NCBI GenBank assembly: GCA_964515395.1
Contig: CAZERC010000036.1
Coordinates: 1-12,830, forward strand
Source: UBA1876 sp964515395
Lineage (GTDB): Bacteria; Synergistota; Synergistia; Synergistales; Thermovirgaceae
Direction: 5' to 3'
Length of the DNA: 12,830 nucleotides
The notes under the pieces are model-generated. The model worked only from the letters and a program-made list of their open reading frames with translations, was not told where the DNA came from and did not search any database. Shown here piece after piece: positions 1 through 7,709 of the stretch. The first letter of the stretch is position 1. The number at the start of each line of letters is the position of its first letter. A program made the position numbers and the translations under genes.

Positions 1-1891
1 CTGATGTGGAACCCGGGACCGCACCCGAAGATGCCATGGCCGTACCCAGCCCGGAAGCAAGTCCTGCGGCGAAACGCCCGCTCCCGACGGTGTGCCAGGG
101 GGTGGCCCCGATGTACCATTCAGGACGGTAATTCGAGGCCACCAGGACCTCCTCGAATCGTGCCGCCCATTCCCGTTCGACACCCAGGGCAATGGCAAAA
201 GGAAGCATGCGCTCGAACTGTTCCGGCGTGTCCTCAGGCATGTCCACTGAAGCCAGATTCCGAATCCTGTGTTTTTCGGCGGTTTTCAGGTACATCCTGA
301 AACCTTCAAGCTTGTCCAGCAATTCGCGCCCACGGGGTGTGTAATTTTTCATGAGCTTCAGGAAGAGGACATTTATGAAAAAGGCCGCCACCAGGCACAG
401 GGCGAACTTCCTTGAGGTGGTTTCGGCCAGGCCCCAGACCCCGAAGAGAAGGCCCACCAGGAAGAAAAGCGAGAAAACACTTGTGAAAATGCCCCGCAGG
501 AACGGACGAAGTTTTTTGCGTGCAATGCCTTCATGAAGCGATGAAACCGTGTTGAGCACGAGCCCTGAGGTCACCAGTGACCAGATGGACATCCACATCA
601 GCATAAGCCCGAAAAGGGCAATGGAGCCATAGACAAAGGAGACTAACCCGCCTGCCGTCAGCATGACCACGAAGGTTGCTGCCGTCCCCAAAAGAACCCA
701 CCAGCGGTTTTTCAGGAAGAACCGCGAGGCGTTGTCCTTGAGCCATCCGCGCAGATTGTTTCTCGCCTCGATGAGAACCCCCGCGTTTGCCTTCGAGATG
801 GAGAGGACCGGTCTCCCGTCGAAAAGGGTGTCGAGGAAGAGTTTTTCCTCGGTGGAAAGGTCTTTGGCGGGTTCTTTCTCCGTCCGGTGCAGGTCATAGG
901 TGTCCCGTTTTTTTGAAAAGAATCCGCCGCCGGGATTTTTCTCGTTGATGGTAAGGTAACCCTTCACCGCGAGACCTATCACCGTGGACGTAACGGCATC
1001 GTCCCTGAATTTCTGTTGTGTCATGAAGGAAGCCAGAGCCGGCGAAACACCTTCGGGGGGATAAAAAAGCGGAATGATTCTTCCGCCTCGGAGGTCTTTC
1101 CCGTACCTGGACCACACGAAGAGGTAATAGGCAATGAGGAGGACTACGAAAAGAGGAGGCAGGGTCCTGCCGATGGTCCATGCGAGTCGATAATGACTTT
1201 CCCTTGCTTCAAAACCGCTTTTCGATGGCTCGACATACCCCTTGGGAAATGAAGCGGCCACAGTCAAACCAGAGCCTGGAGGCAATGGCGCCGTCGTCCT
1301 GAACGTGGCGACGTTGCCCGAAATTTCTCCTGTGGCATTGCTTCCTTTGGCGCCCTTCCGGCCTGTGAAGGAAACGGTTTTGTCGATGGGCGTTCCTTCA
1401 GGCAGGATGATTCGAGCAGACGCATGTTCTATGGAAAAGGCCCATTCATTCCCGGTGACGTTCCAGTAGACTTCGTCGTGGTCGTCGAAAAAACCGACCT
1501 GTTCGGTCTCGTAGACGAGCGTGTAAGTGTGTTCGCCCTTTTCGACAAGCCGCGAGGGGTCACCGATCCGGAGGCGGATGTCCCCTCCCTCGCGGCTCGT
1601 GGAGTATTCCACCGGCGACCCGTCCAGAAGCACTTCCTGCACGTCGAATTTCATCCGGTGAAGCTTCCCCGAATTGTCCCTGTAGTCTGTGGGGAAGTTC
1701 CTGAAGATCCCCCGCCGGATTTCCCGGTGTTCCACCTGGACGGTGATGTCCTCCCTGACGGTCATCAGACCCTGCGGGGAAACCATCACAGTGCTCGAAA
1801 AGTCTATGATCTTCTCCTCGCAGCATGCAGGCGCGGCACAGAGAAGGACAATGGCGGCAATTAGCAGGAAACCGCGGAAAGCCCGTGACAT
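1..1891 (-). CDS. DUF2207 family membrane protein (3' end beyond left edge)
   Basis: An open frame without stop runs from an ATG at 1891 to the window edge (630 codons), so the C-terminus is missing. Residues 1-24 form a signal peptide ending in a Cys-rich stretch (APACCEE), possibly a lipobox-like site. About 25-235 is the extracytoplasmic DUF2207 domain (YTLVYETEQVGFFDDHDEVYWNVTGNEW in two parts: YTLVYETEQVGFF, then DEVYWNVTGNEW). A membrane helix lies at about 240-260, followed by the family motif WSRYGRD and YPPEGVSPA. Hydrophobic helices follow at about 395-445 and 468-514. The final visible residues are Gly/Ser/Ala-rich, as expected near the Gly-rich tail of this family. GGGAGA precedes the ATG. 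It follows lemA by 19 bp, a pairing common in bacteria. Function is not established; a membrane or envelope role linked to LemA is inferred. The family call is fairly sure. Confidence 0.85.
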   Translation of the reverse strand, partial: MSRAFRGFLLIAAIVLLCAAPACCEEKIIDFSSTVMVSPQGLMTVREDITVQVEHREIRRGIFRNFPTDYRDNSGKLHRMKFDVQEVLLDGSPVEYSTSREGGDIRLRIGDPSRLVEKGEHTYTLVYETEQVGFFDDHDEVYWNVTGNEWAFSIEHASARIILPEGTPIDKTVSFTGRKGAKGSNATGEISGNVATFRTTAPLPPGSGLTVAASFPKGYVEPSKSGFEARESHYRLAWTIGRTLPPLFVVLLIAYYLFVWSRYGKDLRGGRIIPLFYPPEGVSPALASFMTQQKFRDDAVTSTVIGLAVKGYLTINEKNPGGGFFSKKRDTYDLHRTEKEPAKDLSTEEKLFLDTLFDGRPVLSISKANAGVLIEARNNLRGWLKDNASRFFLKNRWWVLLGTAATFVVMLTAGGLVSFVYGSIALFGLMLMWMSIWSLVTSGLVLNTVSSLHEGIARKKLRPFLRGIFTSVFSLFFLVGLLFGVWGLAETTSRKFALCLVAAFFINVLFLKLMKNYTPRGRELLDKLEGFRMYLKTAEKHRIRNLASVDMPEDTPEQFERMLPFAIALGVEREWAARFEEVLVASNYRPEWYIGATPWHTVGSGRFAAGLASGLGTAMASSGAVPGSTS

Positions 1892-1910
1892 GGCCGTTCT
1901 CCCGATAGCC

Positions 1911-2462
1911 TTAGAACTCGACCCTGGGAAGGGTACGGTCCTGTTCGTCGGCTTCGAAATACTCCCTGGGCCCGAAGCCGAAAGCTCCCGCGAGCAGGGA
2001 GTTGGGGAATACCTGTATGGTCGTGTTGTAGTCCCTGACGCTTCCGTTGTAATACCGCCGGGCCATCTGGATCTCGTTTTCCAGCTGTGAAAGGGTGTTC
2101 TGGAGGTTCAGGAAGTTTTCGTTGGCCTTGAGCTCGGGGTAGTTTTCGGCCACGGCAAAAAGCGACCTGAGCGTTCCGGTCAGGGCGTTTTCCGCCTGGG
2201 CCCGTTCCTGAACTGTCCCCGCCCGGGTGGCGGCGGCGCGGGCCTCTGTGACCTGGGTGAAAAGCTCCTTCTCGTGTGTTGCGTATCCCTTGACGGTCTC
2301 GACGAGGTTTCCAACCAGGTCGCTCCGCCGTTTCAGCTGGACATCGATCCCGCTCCATCCCTCGTCGACGAGGTTCCGCATGCGGACCATCCTGTTGTAG
2401 ACGGAGACGGCGAAAAGACCGAGCGCAAGTGCCAAGGCGGCGACAGTAACGAAAGCAATCAC
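1911..2462 (-). CDS. lemA: LemA family protein
   Basis: A 183-residue protein with one N-terminal membrane helix (about residues 1-20, IAFVTVAALALALGLFAV) and a helical body with the LemA signature: NLVDEGWSGIDVQLKRRSDL, then VGNLVETVKGYATHE, LFAVAENYPELKANENFLNL and YYNGSVRDYN. Length matches the family (about 185). LemA proteins are membrane-anchored helical-bundle proteins of poorly defined function, often beside DUF2207 or TPM-domain proteins. Start choice: the frame also has a GTG at 2471, but the Shine-Dalgarno GGGAGG directly abuts it. The GTG at 2462 sits 8 nt after GGGAGG and is preferred. The stop TAA is 19 bp before the DUF2207 gene, so the two are probably one transcript. Confidence 0.93.
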   Translation of the reverse strand: MIAFVTVAALALALGLFAVSVYNRMVRMRNLVDEGWSGIDVQLKRRSDLVGNLVETVKGYATHEKELFTQVTEARAAATRAGTVQERAQAENALTGTLRSLFAVAENYPELKANENFLNLQNTLSQLENEIQMARRYYNGSVRDYNTTIQVFPNSLLAGAFGFGPREYFEADEQDRTLPRVEF

Positions 2463-2512
2463 TTCCCGCACCTCCCTGAAAGGTTTCTTTATTCAGCAAA
2501 TTGCATTCTTGA

Positions 2513-2541
2513 ACTATACATCCAGGAGGCTCTCACCGGAA
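2513..2541 (-). promoter_or_regulatory. candidate promoter for lemA-DUF2207
   Basis: On the minus strand TATAGT (2513-2518) lies 17 bp after a weak -35 match, TTCCGG (2536-2541), in the short gap before lemA. The predicted start site near 2506 gives a leader of about 44 nt. The -10 matches consensus at 5 of 6 positions, but the -35 only at 3 of 6, so this is tentative. Confidence 0.25.
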
Positions 2542-2563
2542 CCCCTCGAAGCTGTTCCATCAA

Positions 2564-2749
2564 TTACGGAATGAAGTTGCGTCCGCCCTGTCGGCTAGGA
2601 GGGAGCCCCGTCCCTTGCAGTTTGCCGTCGATGCGTCTGGTGATCTCGCGAAGCAGTTCGAAGCGGCTGTCATCATCGGGGAGGACCCTTCTTGAAACGT
2701 GCAGCACGTTATTCATCACGCAGGTGACACAGGGTGGATACATCTCCAT
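2564..2749 (-). pseudogene. N-terminal remnant resembling a DUF89 (ARMT1-type) phosphatase
   Basis: A 61-codon frame from the ATG at 2749, with AGAGG 7 nt upstream; an in-frame ATG at 2776 would add nine residues. It begins MEMYPPCVTCVMNNVLHVSR, then RRVLPDDDSRFELLREITRR. The P-x-C-x2-C start followed by an amphipathic helix resembles the first 45 residues of DUF89 damage-control phosphatases, which are usually about 280 residues. After residue 40 the resemblance ends, and the tail (GTGLPPSRQGGRNFIP) looks non-native. I found no continuation in the other two frames before lemA. The simplest reading is a truncated relic. It could instead be a genuine small protein with a CxxC metal site. The family call rests on a short motif only. 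Confidence 0.4.
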
Positions 2750-2853
2750 GAAAAGGCCTCTTTCTGCAGGGTTCATCCTGAAATCTGCTTTTTGGTTCCT
2801 TCAGGTACTTTACCACAAGGAGGGTTGAATAAAATGGAAGGTGTTATCAACAG

Positions 2854-2882
2854 AAACGGCCCAATAAAAAACCGGGCCGTTT
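2854..2882 (-). terminator. hairpin terminator after the pilus cluster
   Basis: A perfect 9-bp stem, AAACGGCCC (2854-2862) with GGGCCGTTT (2874-2882), encloses an 11-nt A/T-rich loop. On the minus strand it lies 35-64 nt after the lipoprotein stop codon and is followed by TTTCTGTT-like sequence, a weak U tract. Position and stem strength fit the end of the pilus operon. The A/T sequence on both sides would let it act in either direction. Confidence 0.65.
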
Positions 2883-2917
2883 TCTACAGATTCAAATCCG
2901 GTTTTACTCGTCCTTTC

Positions 2918-3280
2918 TTACATGTCAACACGTCGCGCGAGCACCACGGTCCCTTCCTCGTCCAGGTGCAGTGCGATGGATTTTCCCTTGTAGGCTGTAA
3001 TGAATTCCATGGGGTCCATCGGTTCCCCGGATTGCGAAAGGAAAATCGTCTTTTCGGGAACCCAGGGATATCGATTCCCCTTCTTCGAAATGATCCGAGG
3101 TGGCTTTGTGCCCAATGCCTCGAGCATTATTCCGGTTACCGATTCATAGTGGATCTCTTCCTGTTCGGGAAGATCCTTCGCTTCCTTCGCTACAGATTTG
3201 CCGGGAAGAGTGCATCCGGAAAGAACAAACACTCCCAGAAGAAACAACCCGAGGGCTTTGAGAAGAGATTTGTATCTCAT
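2918..3280 (-). CDS. small lipoprotein in the PilY2 position
   Basis: A 120-residue protein with a lipoprotein signal peptide: basic start MRYKSLLK, hydrophobic core, and lipobox L20-S-G-C23, with lipidated Cys 23. Thr at +2 does not look like an inner-membrane retention signal, so outer-membrane anchoring is likely. The mature part (about 97 residues) has two short conserved-looking stretches, ISKKGNRYPWVPEKTIFLSQ and YKGKSIALHLDEEGTVVLAR, with alternating beta-type hydrophobicity. The ATG overlaps the pilY1 TGA (ATGA) and has GGAGG 8 nt upstream, so translation is likely coupled to PilY1. In Pseudomonas the small protein PilY2 follows PilY1. Size, position and beta-rich build agree with an analogous role, but sequence homology cannot be shown here. 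Confidence 0.8.
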   Translation of the reverse strand: MRYKSLLKALGLFLLGVFVLSGCTLPGKSVAKEAKDLPEQEEIHYESVTGIMLEALGTKPPRIISKKGNRYPWVPEKTIFLSQSGEPMDPMEFITAYKGKSIALHLDEEGTVVLARRVDM

Positions 3281-6200
3281 TGTTCATCCCTCCATTCTTT
3301 CCAGAAGATGACTCCCGTGTTTGCTCCTTGTCCAGGCTCATCGCCTGAAGGGATTTCATCCGGCAAATCGAAAGACAAAAGATTGTTCGCCAGAACCGCC
3401 GATTGCCCCAGGACATCCTGCACATCTTGTTCCGTGGCGAAACCGACGACTCCGAAATACACCTTGTCGTCAAAGACCGTGATCCCCGTAATATGAAGTC
3501 CGGGAAGCTCCAGGAACTTTGCGTCGTTATTCCAGACGCCTTTACCGGTTTTGGCTTCCATGGCGTAGATTCTCGAATCCCCCAGTTCGCAGGGGTCATC
3601 GCTTTCTGCGAAGGTGGCAAAAAGGAGGTATCCGTTGTAGAAAGTTACCGGTGTCGACGGAATTTCCGCCGGGTTTGTGGCGAAGGTCATGTACCAGCCG
3701 GCCTCATTTGAGGATGTTCCGCCCGTGGGTGAGATTTCCTGCAAGTCATTGATTTCAAGCGGATCATCGTAGTAAGCCTCTTCCGTGTTTAAGGCATAGA
3801 GTCTGAAGGCTGTGCCGGAATCGGTGAGGTTTTCCATATCGCCTGTCTGGTAAAAAAGCCAACGCTCTCCGTCGACCATGCCGACGTCCATACGGTAGGT
3901 GATCCCTGACTCGTCTTCCGGCGCCTCGTAAATCTGCATGTGGTTTTCCCAGTGATCATCAGCGGTCCACTGGAACACATTCCCGCCTGTGTCAGCTGCA
4001 TAAAGGTAATCAAGCACCCGGGAAGCTATGCTCGACGAGAATCCGCTTACAGGTGCGCAGACCGGCTTGAGGATATTATCGCCGCTGTTGTCTTCGGCTT
4101 TGAGTTTTTTCAGGATCTCCCCGTTTTCGATATCGATAAAGTAAACGAAGCCCTCGCTGAAGGTGCCGTCGAACTTTCCGGGGTGGCCGTTGCCCATGGC
4201 GGCAATCCATCTGCCTTCCCAGAGGTCGTTGTCGTAAGCCACCGATCTGGCGTAGGCGATGACGGGCGTGCTGAGGGTTTTGTACAATGCGCGGTAATCA
4301 AGTTCGTGTTCCTCGTTAACGTCTTCATGGGCGTAGCTGGTGTGCTGCACCTTGACAGTGGTGTCTTTCTGCCAGTAATGGATTTTTCTTTTGTCTTCAG
4401 GAAGGACGGAAGAATCATCGGGGGATACGATGTTGTTCTCCACGGCCCAAAGAAATACGGGATCGTCGGGATTGGTGACATCCAGGGCATACATGCCTTG
4501 CCCGCCGTAGCCGAGGCATCCGAAAAGGACAGTGCTCCATCCACCGGAGAGGACCACGTCTTCTGCCACGAGAGGACCGTCCAGGAGGTAGCGTGGCACG
4601 GAAGGTGTTTCGTCTAGCAGGTTTACGGAGCCCCAGTTTTCAAAATAAGCCTTGAGGCCAAGCAGGCGCCCCCTGGCGAGGATGTTCGGCGGGATGAAGG
4701 CCCATTTCTCGAATCCGTCCGACTCAGGGTCAATCGCATGAAGCATCCCGGAGTTGCTTTGGAAGTACAACAGTTTCTGCCTGTCTTTATTGTCATTCGC
4801 GAATTCGGCATAGGTCGCCGACGGGTAGCTTGCGGAAGGAACCCCCACTTCCGTGACGCCGCCATGGTATATGTCGGGGAATATGTATCGTCTTTCTGAC
4901 CCGGGAGATTCGTGCCACTCGTCATAACCTCGGACCCAGTCGATGAATTTATCCAGGAATAAAGAGGGAATGATATACCCCTCAGGCGCCATTTCGTCGG
5001 CAAAGGTTGAGGCGGCAGAGGAGTTGAAACTGACAAAATTCGTTTCGTCGTCGAATTCCACCGGGGTTGCCCCGGTGGATCCCTCCCAGTCGATGGTGCA
5101 GATCAGCCTGTTATTCAGGCTTCGGTTGTTAAGCGAAACCGCCGCGTCCCATTCGTAAGAATCCTCCATGCCCTCTTCGGTGATGTTGAAACGGTAGAAA
5201 TGCCCCTTCCACTGTCTGAAGTTCTGCGGAAGGAAGGATGCCACATAGACAGAGGAATCAGCCGTTTCTGTCCTGGCCGGGCTGACCATCGGCGCGCCGC
5301 CGGTGGTCTGGTCGGCCTGGATCAAGGCGAAGATGTTCCGGAAAGCCGCAAGCAATTCGTCGAGATTCTCCGCGAAATATGCGCCGGGGTCCCCGCTTTC
5401 GAAGGGGTCGTCCGAGGGGTCGGCGTTGCCTTCCTCGCCGTCCCAGCCGTAATCGGCCATTTCGTTCAAAGTGTCGGCAAGGTCGTCCATTTCGTCTGGA
5501 TCGATGAGGCCGATGACCAGTGTTTTGACGGGAAGAGACTTCCGGCCAAAATATTCAGGCCAGTCACCGGTTTCAGCCTCGTCATACAGTTTTTTGACTG
5601 CTTCCACCGGGTTGCCTATGTCCGTATCAGCACCGTCGGTGAGTACGATGAGATAGTTTCTTTGGCACCAGGCCTGGATGACGCCATCTTCCCTGAAGAA
5701 TTTGACTGCTGAATTGACGTCCTTGTCCCAGGTCCAACTCCATCCAGAAGATCTGGCACCATATATGGAAGCCGCCAGAGGAGTTCCACCCTGGGCACGT
5801 AGTTCGGGATTGCCTTCAGCTTCGGTTCCGTCGAACCAGGAAAGTACCTCCGCAACATGTGAAGGGTTGTCGGTTGAATTAAAGGGCACCCTCAGGTCCG
5901 CTTTTGCGGAGCCCGTGGAGTAGTGGAGGTTTTGTTGTTCTCTCCCGTAGTATCCATGGTAGAATTCGTACCAGCAGCTTACTGGTGGTTCCTCCGAATC
6001 GTTGTCATTCTGGTCGTAGGTCGAAAGGGCCACCCTGAGGCCCGATACCAGCTGCTGATCCGAAAAAATCTCGTCGAGTACCAGTTTTGTCTGGTACATC
6101 CGGCTGTCGTTGGGGTATTTATAATCACTATATCCGTTGGGGGGATCGTCGTTCGGGTGCGGTCCTCCCAGCCAGCTAGTGGCTCCTCTTCCCTGTTTCG

Positions 6201-7041
6201 CCTTTACCAGGTCGATCTCCGACTGGGGGATGTACTTCAACGCCGGATGATAGTTGTGCTCGGCCCCCGGGTCGTTGTTGGCGGAATCGGTGTCCCATCC
6301 GTAATAGAATTGCGTATCATCAAACCCGTAGTCGACGGGTTTTGACCCGTCTCCGTAAGTTGTGTTGTCATCGGTCATATTGAAGGTCATGGACCCGCTC
6401 GTGTCGATCAGGAGGAGAACGTTGGGTTCAAGGTTAGTCTCGTAAAGCGAGGGGAGCGGCTTGAGAAAGGGTGTGAAAGTCTCTCCGCCCGTCCAGGGTT
6501 CGCCTTCGACGTAAACGGAAGTAGAGGCGCTGTTTGTAAAACCATTCTTTTCGACGGTGGCCGTGTTGGTGATTTCCTGGCCGGAAAGGTTCGATGGAAC
6601 TGTCGCCCTGATTTCAAACTCATATCGCCCTCCTGCGGGATCGTTCCAAATCGAACTGTCTAGCCATCGGTCGAGAGAACCAAGAGAAACCTGTCCGCTT
6701 CCTGGCCAGTCCGTCCAGGAACTGAAACTCCCTGTAACGTAATAATAGCCTAAGGAAATCAACCTCCACTTCCAATATGACTCCCGAAAGCGGTATTGGA
6801 CATCCTCGAACAGGCTAAGGTCGTCGCTCAGTATAGTTCCTGCAGGTTCTTCATGATCTTCGAGATTTTCAACAACGATTGTGAAGGTGACTGTCTCGCC
6901 CACAGCTGGCGTCGCATTGTCCACGGTCTTTGTGACGGCAAGATTCGTGGCCTGGGCCCGTCCCGTCAGGAGAAAGGCCATCATTGTCACGACCATCACA
7001 AAAAGAAAAAGTCTGTTTCCTGTTTTCTTTTTCTCAGACAT
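3277..7041 (-). CDS. pilY1: PilY1-like type IV pilus tip/biogenesis protein with DUF11-like and VWA domains
   Basis: A 1254-residue secreted protein. Residues 1-31 are a signal peptide ending A-Q-A. About 32-180 resemble a DUF11 Ig-like repeat (start TKTVDNATPAVGETVTFTIV, end ITNTATVEKNG). About 205-575 is a von Willebrand A domain with a complete metal site: D213-T-S-G-S217, T420 in GGTPLAAS, D469 in VLTDGAD. The C-terminal half is the PilY1 beta-propeller: YVASFLPQNFRQWKGHFYRF, LLYFQSNSGMLHAID near 755, KWAFIPPNILARG near 775, MYALDVTNPDDPVFLWAVEN, and YAADTGGNVFQW near 1014-1025. PilY1 proteins prime pilus assembly with the minor pilins and act in adhesion and mechanosensing. GGGTGA lies 6 nt before the ATG. 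It follows the PilX-like gene by 50 bp and overlaps the lipoprotein gene by 4 bp. The usual Asp-rich calcium loop is not evident. Confidence 0.93.
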   Translation of the reverse strand: MSEKKKTGNRLFLFVMVVTMMAFLLTGRAQATNLAVTKTVDNATPAVGETVTFTIVVENLEDHEEPAGTILSDDLSLFEDVQYRFRESYWKWRLISLGYYYVTGSFSSWTDWPGSGQVSLGSLDRWLDSSIWNDPAGGRYEFEIRATVPSNLSGQEITNTATVEKNGFTNSASTSVYVEGEPWTGGETFTPFLKPLPSLYETNLEPNVLLLIDTSGSMTFNMTDDNTTYGDGSKPVDYGFDDTQFYYGWDTDSANNDPGAEHNYHPALKYIPQSEIDLVKAKQGRGATSWLGGPHPNDDPPNGYSDYKYPNDSRMYQTKLVLDEIFSDQQLVSGLRVALSTYDQNDNDSEEPPVSCWYEFYHGYYGREQQNLHYSTGSAKADLRVPFNSTDNPSHVAEVLSWFDGTEAEGNPELRAQGGTPLAASIYGARSSGWSWTWDKDVNSAVKFFREDGVIQAWCQRNYLIVLTDGADTDIGNPVEAVKKLYDEAETGDWPEYFGRKSLPVKTLVIGLIDPDEMDDLADTLNEMADYGWDGEEGNADPSDDPFESGDPGAYFAENLDELLAAFRNIFALIQADQTTGGAPMVSPARTETADSSVYVASFLPQNFRQWKGHFYRFNITEEGMEDSYEWDAAVSLNNRSLNNRLICTIDWEGSTGATPVEFDDETNFVSFNSSAASTFADEMAPEGYIIPSLFLDKFIDWVRGYDEWHESPGSERRYIFPDIYHGGVTEVGVPSASYPSATYAEFANDNKDRQKLLYFQSNSGMLHAIDPESDGFEKWAFIPPNILARGRLLGLKAYFENWGSVNLLDETPSVPRYLLDGPLVAEDVVLSGGWSTVLFGCLGYGGQGMYALDVTNPDDPVFLWAVENNIVSPDDSSVLPEDKRKIHYWQKDTTVKVQHTSYAHEDVNEEHELDYRALYKTLSTPVIAYARSVAYDNDLWEGRWIAAMGNGHPGKFDGTFSEGFVYFIDIENGEILKKLKAEDNSGDNILKPVCAPVSGFSSSIASRVLDYLYAADTGGNVFQWTADDHWENHMQIYEAPEDESGITYRMDVGMVDGERWLFYQTGDMENLTDSGTAFRLYALNTEEAYYDDPLEINDLQEISPTGGTSSNEAGWYMTFATNPAEIPSTPVTFYNGYLLFATFAESDDPCELGDSRIYAMEAKTGKGVWNNDAKFLELPGLHITGITVFDDKVYFGVVGFATEQDVQDVLGQSAVLANNLLSFDLPDEIPSGDEPGQGANTGVIFWKEWRDEQ

Positions 7042-7091
7042 TTTTAGTCACCCGCCCGGGACGATTCTCTTTTGAAAAACCATCTTTGCCC

Positions 7092-7709
7092 TTAATCCCG
7101 CAATTTACGGAGAACGGCCTCGCCCAATACTTTTTCCCTCGTCCCGAAAACGGCCCGACTTCGTACGAGGTAAGCGCCATAGTTGTCCGTCCCGAAACCC
7201 GCTCCGGTAGTCCCTTCGCTTCTGTTTGAGGCGGCGTACGAAGAAAAAAGGTGTCGGGATCCGATATACTCGATCATGCTTTCATTCAGCTGTGGAGGGA
7301 AGATGTTTCCCGGAGTCAGGTCGCCCGTATCGATAGCGTTGATGCCGTATTTCAAGTCGTAGATTTCCACTTCAATCTCCACGTCGGAATCCGCTGAGGC
7401 CGGTGCCAGGGGGAAATGCTTGATCCTTAAGCTCTCGAGTTCGTCGGGAACGTTGATCTGTCCCTCGATATCACCAGCGAACCTCGGCAGGCGGTTCTCG
7501 GACTCGATAAAGGTTTCCAGCCATTCTTTGCCAATTTCGATACCGCCTTCAGCAATGTTGTTTAACCTGACATCATGGATGACGTTCATCGTTGTGGAAA
7601 ACATGTTTTCAACCAGATAGAAGGCCGCACCGGCAAAGGCGATACCGAAAACCATCACGACAAGTGTCAGGGCTAAAACGGCACCTTCGCGTTTCCTCAG
7701 GTTTTTCAC
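7092..7709 (-). CDS. PilX-like minor pilin
   Basis: A 205-residue protein with a short basic leader (MKNLRKREG) and a long hydrophobic N-terminal helix (AVLALTLVVMVFGIAFAGAA), the layout of the PilX N-terminal domain. Unlike its neighbours it lacks the Glu at mature position 5 and the FTLVE-type motif, which is usual for PilX proteins. The remainder is a globular domain rich in acidic residues (ASADSDVEIEVEIYDL) ending VLGEAVLRKLRD. The GTG start overlaps the TGA of the PilW-like gene (GTGA), with TGGAGG 11 nt upstream, so translation is probably coupled. Its place between PilW-like and PilY1-like genes matches the fimU-pilV-pilW-pilX-pilY1 order. The role is inferred: a minor pilin in the tip-priming complex at the inner membrane. 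The N-terminus and gene order support the family; the globular part was not recognised. Confidence 0.78.
   Translation of the reverse strand: MKNLRKREGAVLALTLVVMVFGIAFAGAAFYLVENMFSTTMNVIHDVRLNNIAEGGIEIGKEWLETFIESENRLPRFAGDIEGQINVPDELESLRIKHFPLAPASADSDVEIEVEIYDLKYGINAIDTGDLTPGNIFPPQLNESMIEYIGSRHLFSSYAASNRSEGTTGAGFGTDNYGAYLVRSRAVFGTREKVLGEAVLRKLRD

Noticed and set aside
1..1891. Possible frameshift in the DUF2207 gene
   Set aside because: All codons in this frame were checked from 1891 to the edge and no stop occurs. It appears broken only because its end is outside the window.
1861..2499. 212-codon minus-strand open frame
   Set aside because: It overlaps lemA in another frame, is Arg/Pro/Gly-rich as expected of a shadow in GC-rich DNA, and shows no family motif, while lemA is unmistakable.
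2699..3496. 265-codon plus-strand open frame
   Set aside because: It runs antisense through the lipoprotein gene, the terminator hairpin and the pilY1 end; it has no recognisable motif or good ribosome-binding site.
3940..4617. 225-codon plus-strand open frame antisense to pilY1
   Set aside because: Composition mirrors the opposite strand's coding sequence, and no domain was recognised.
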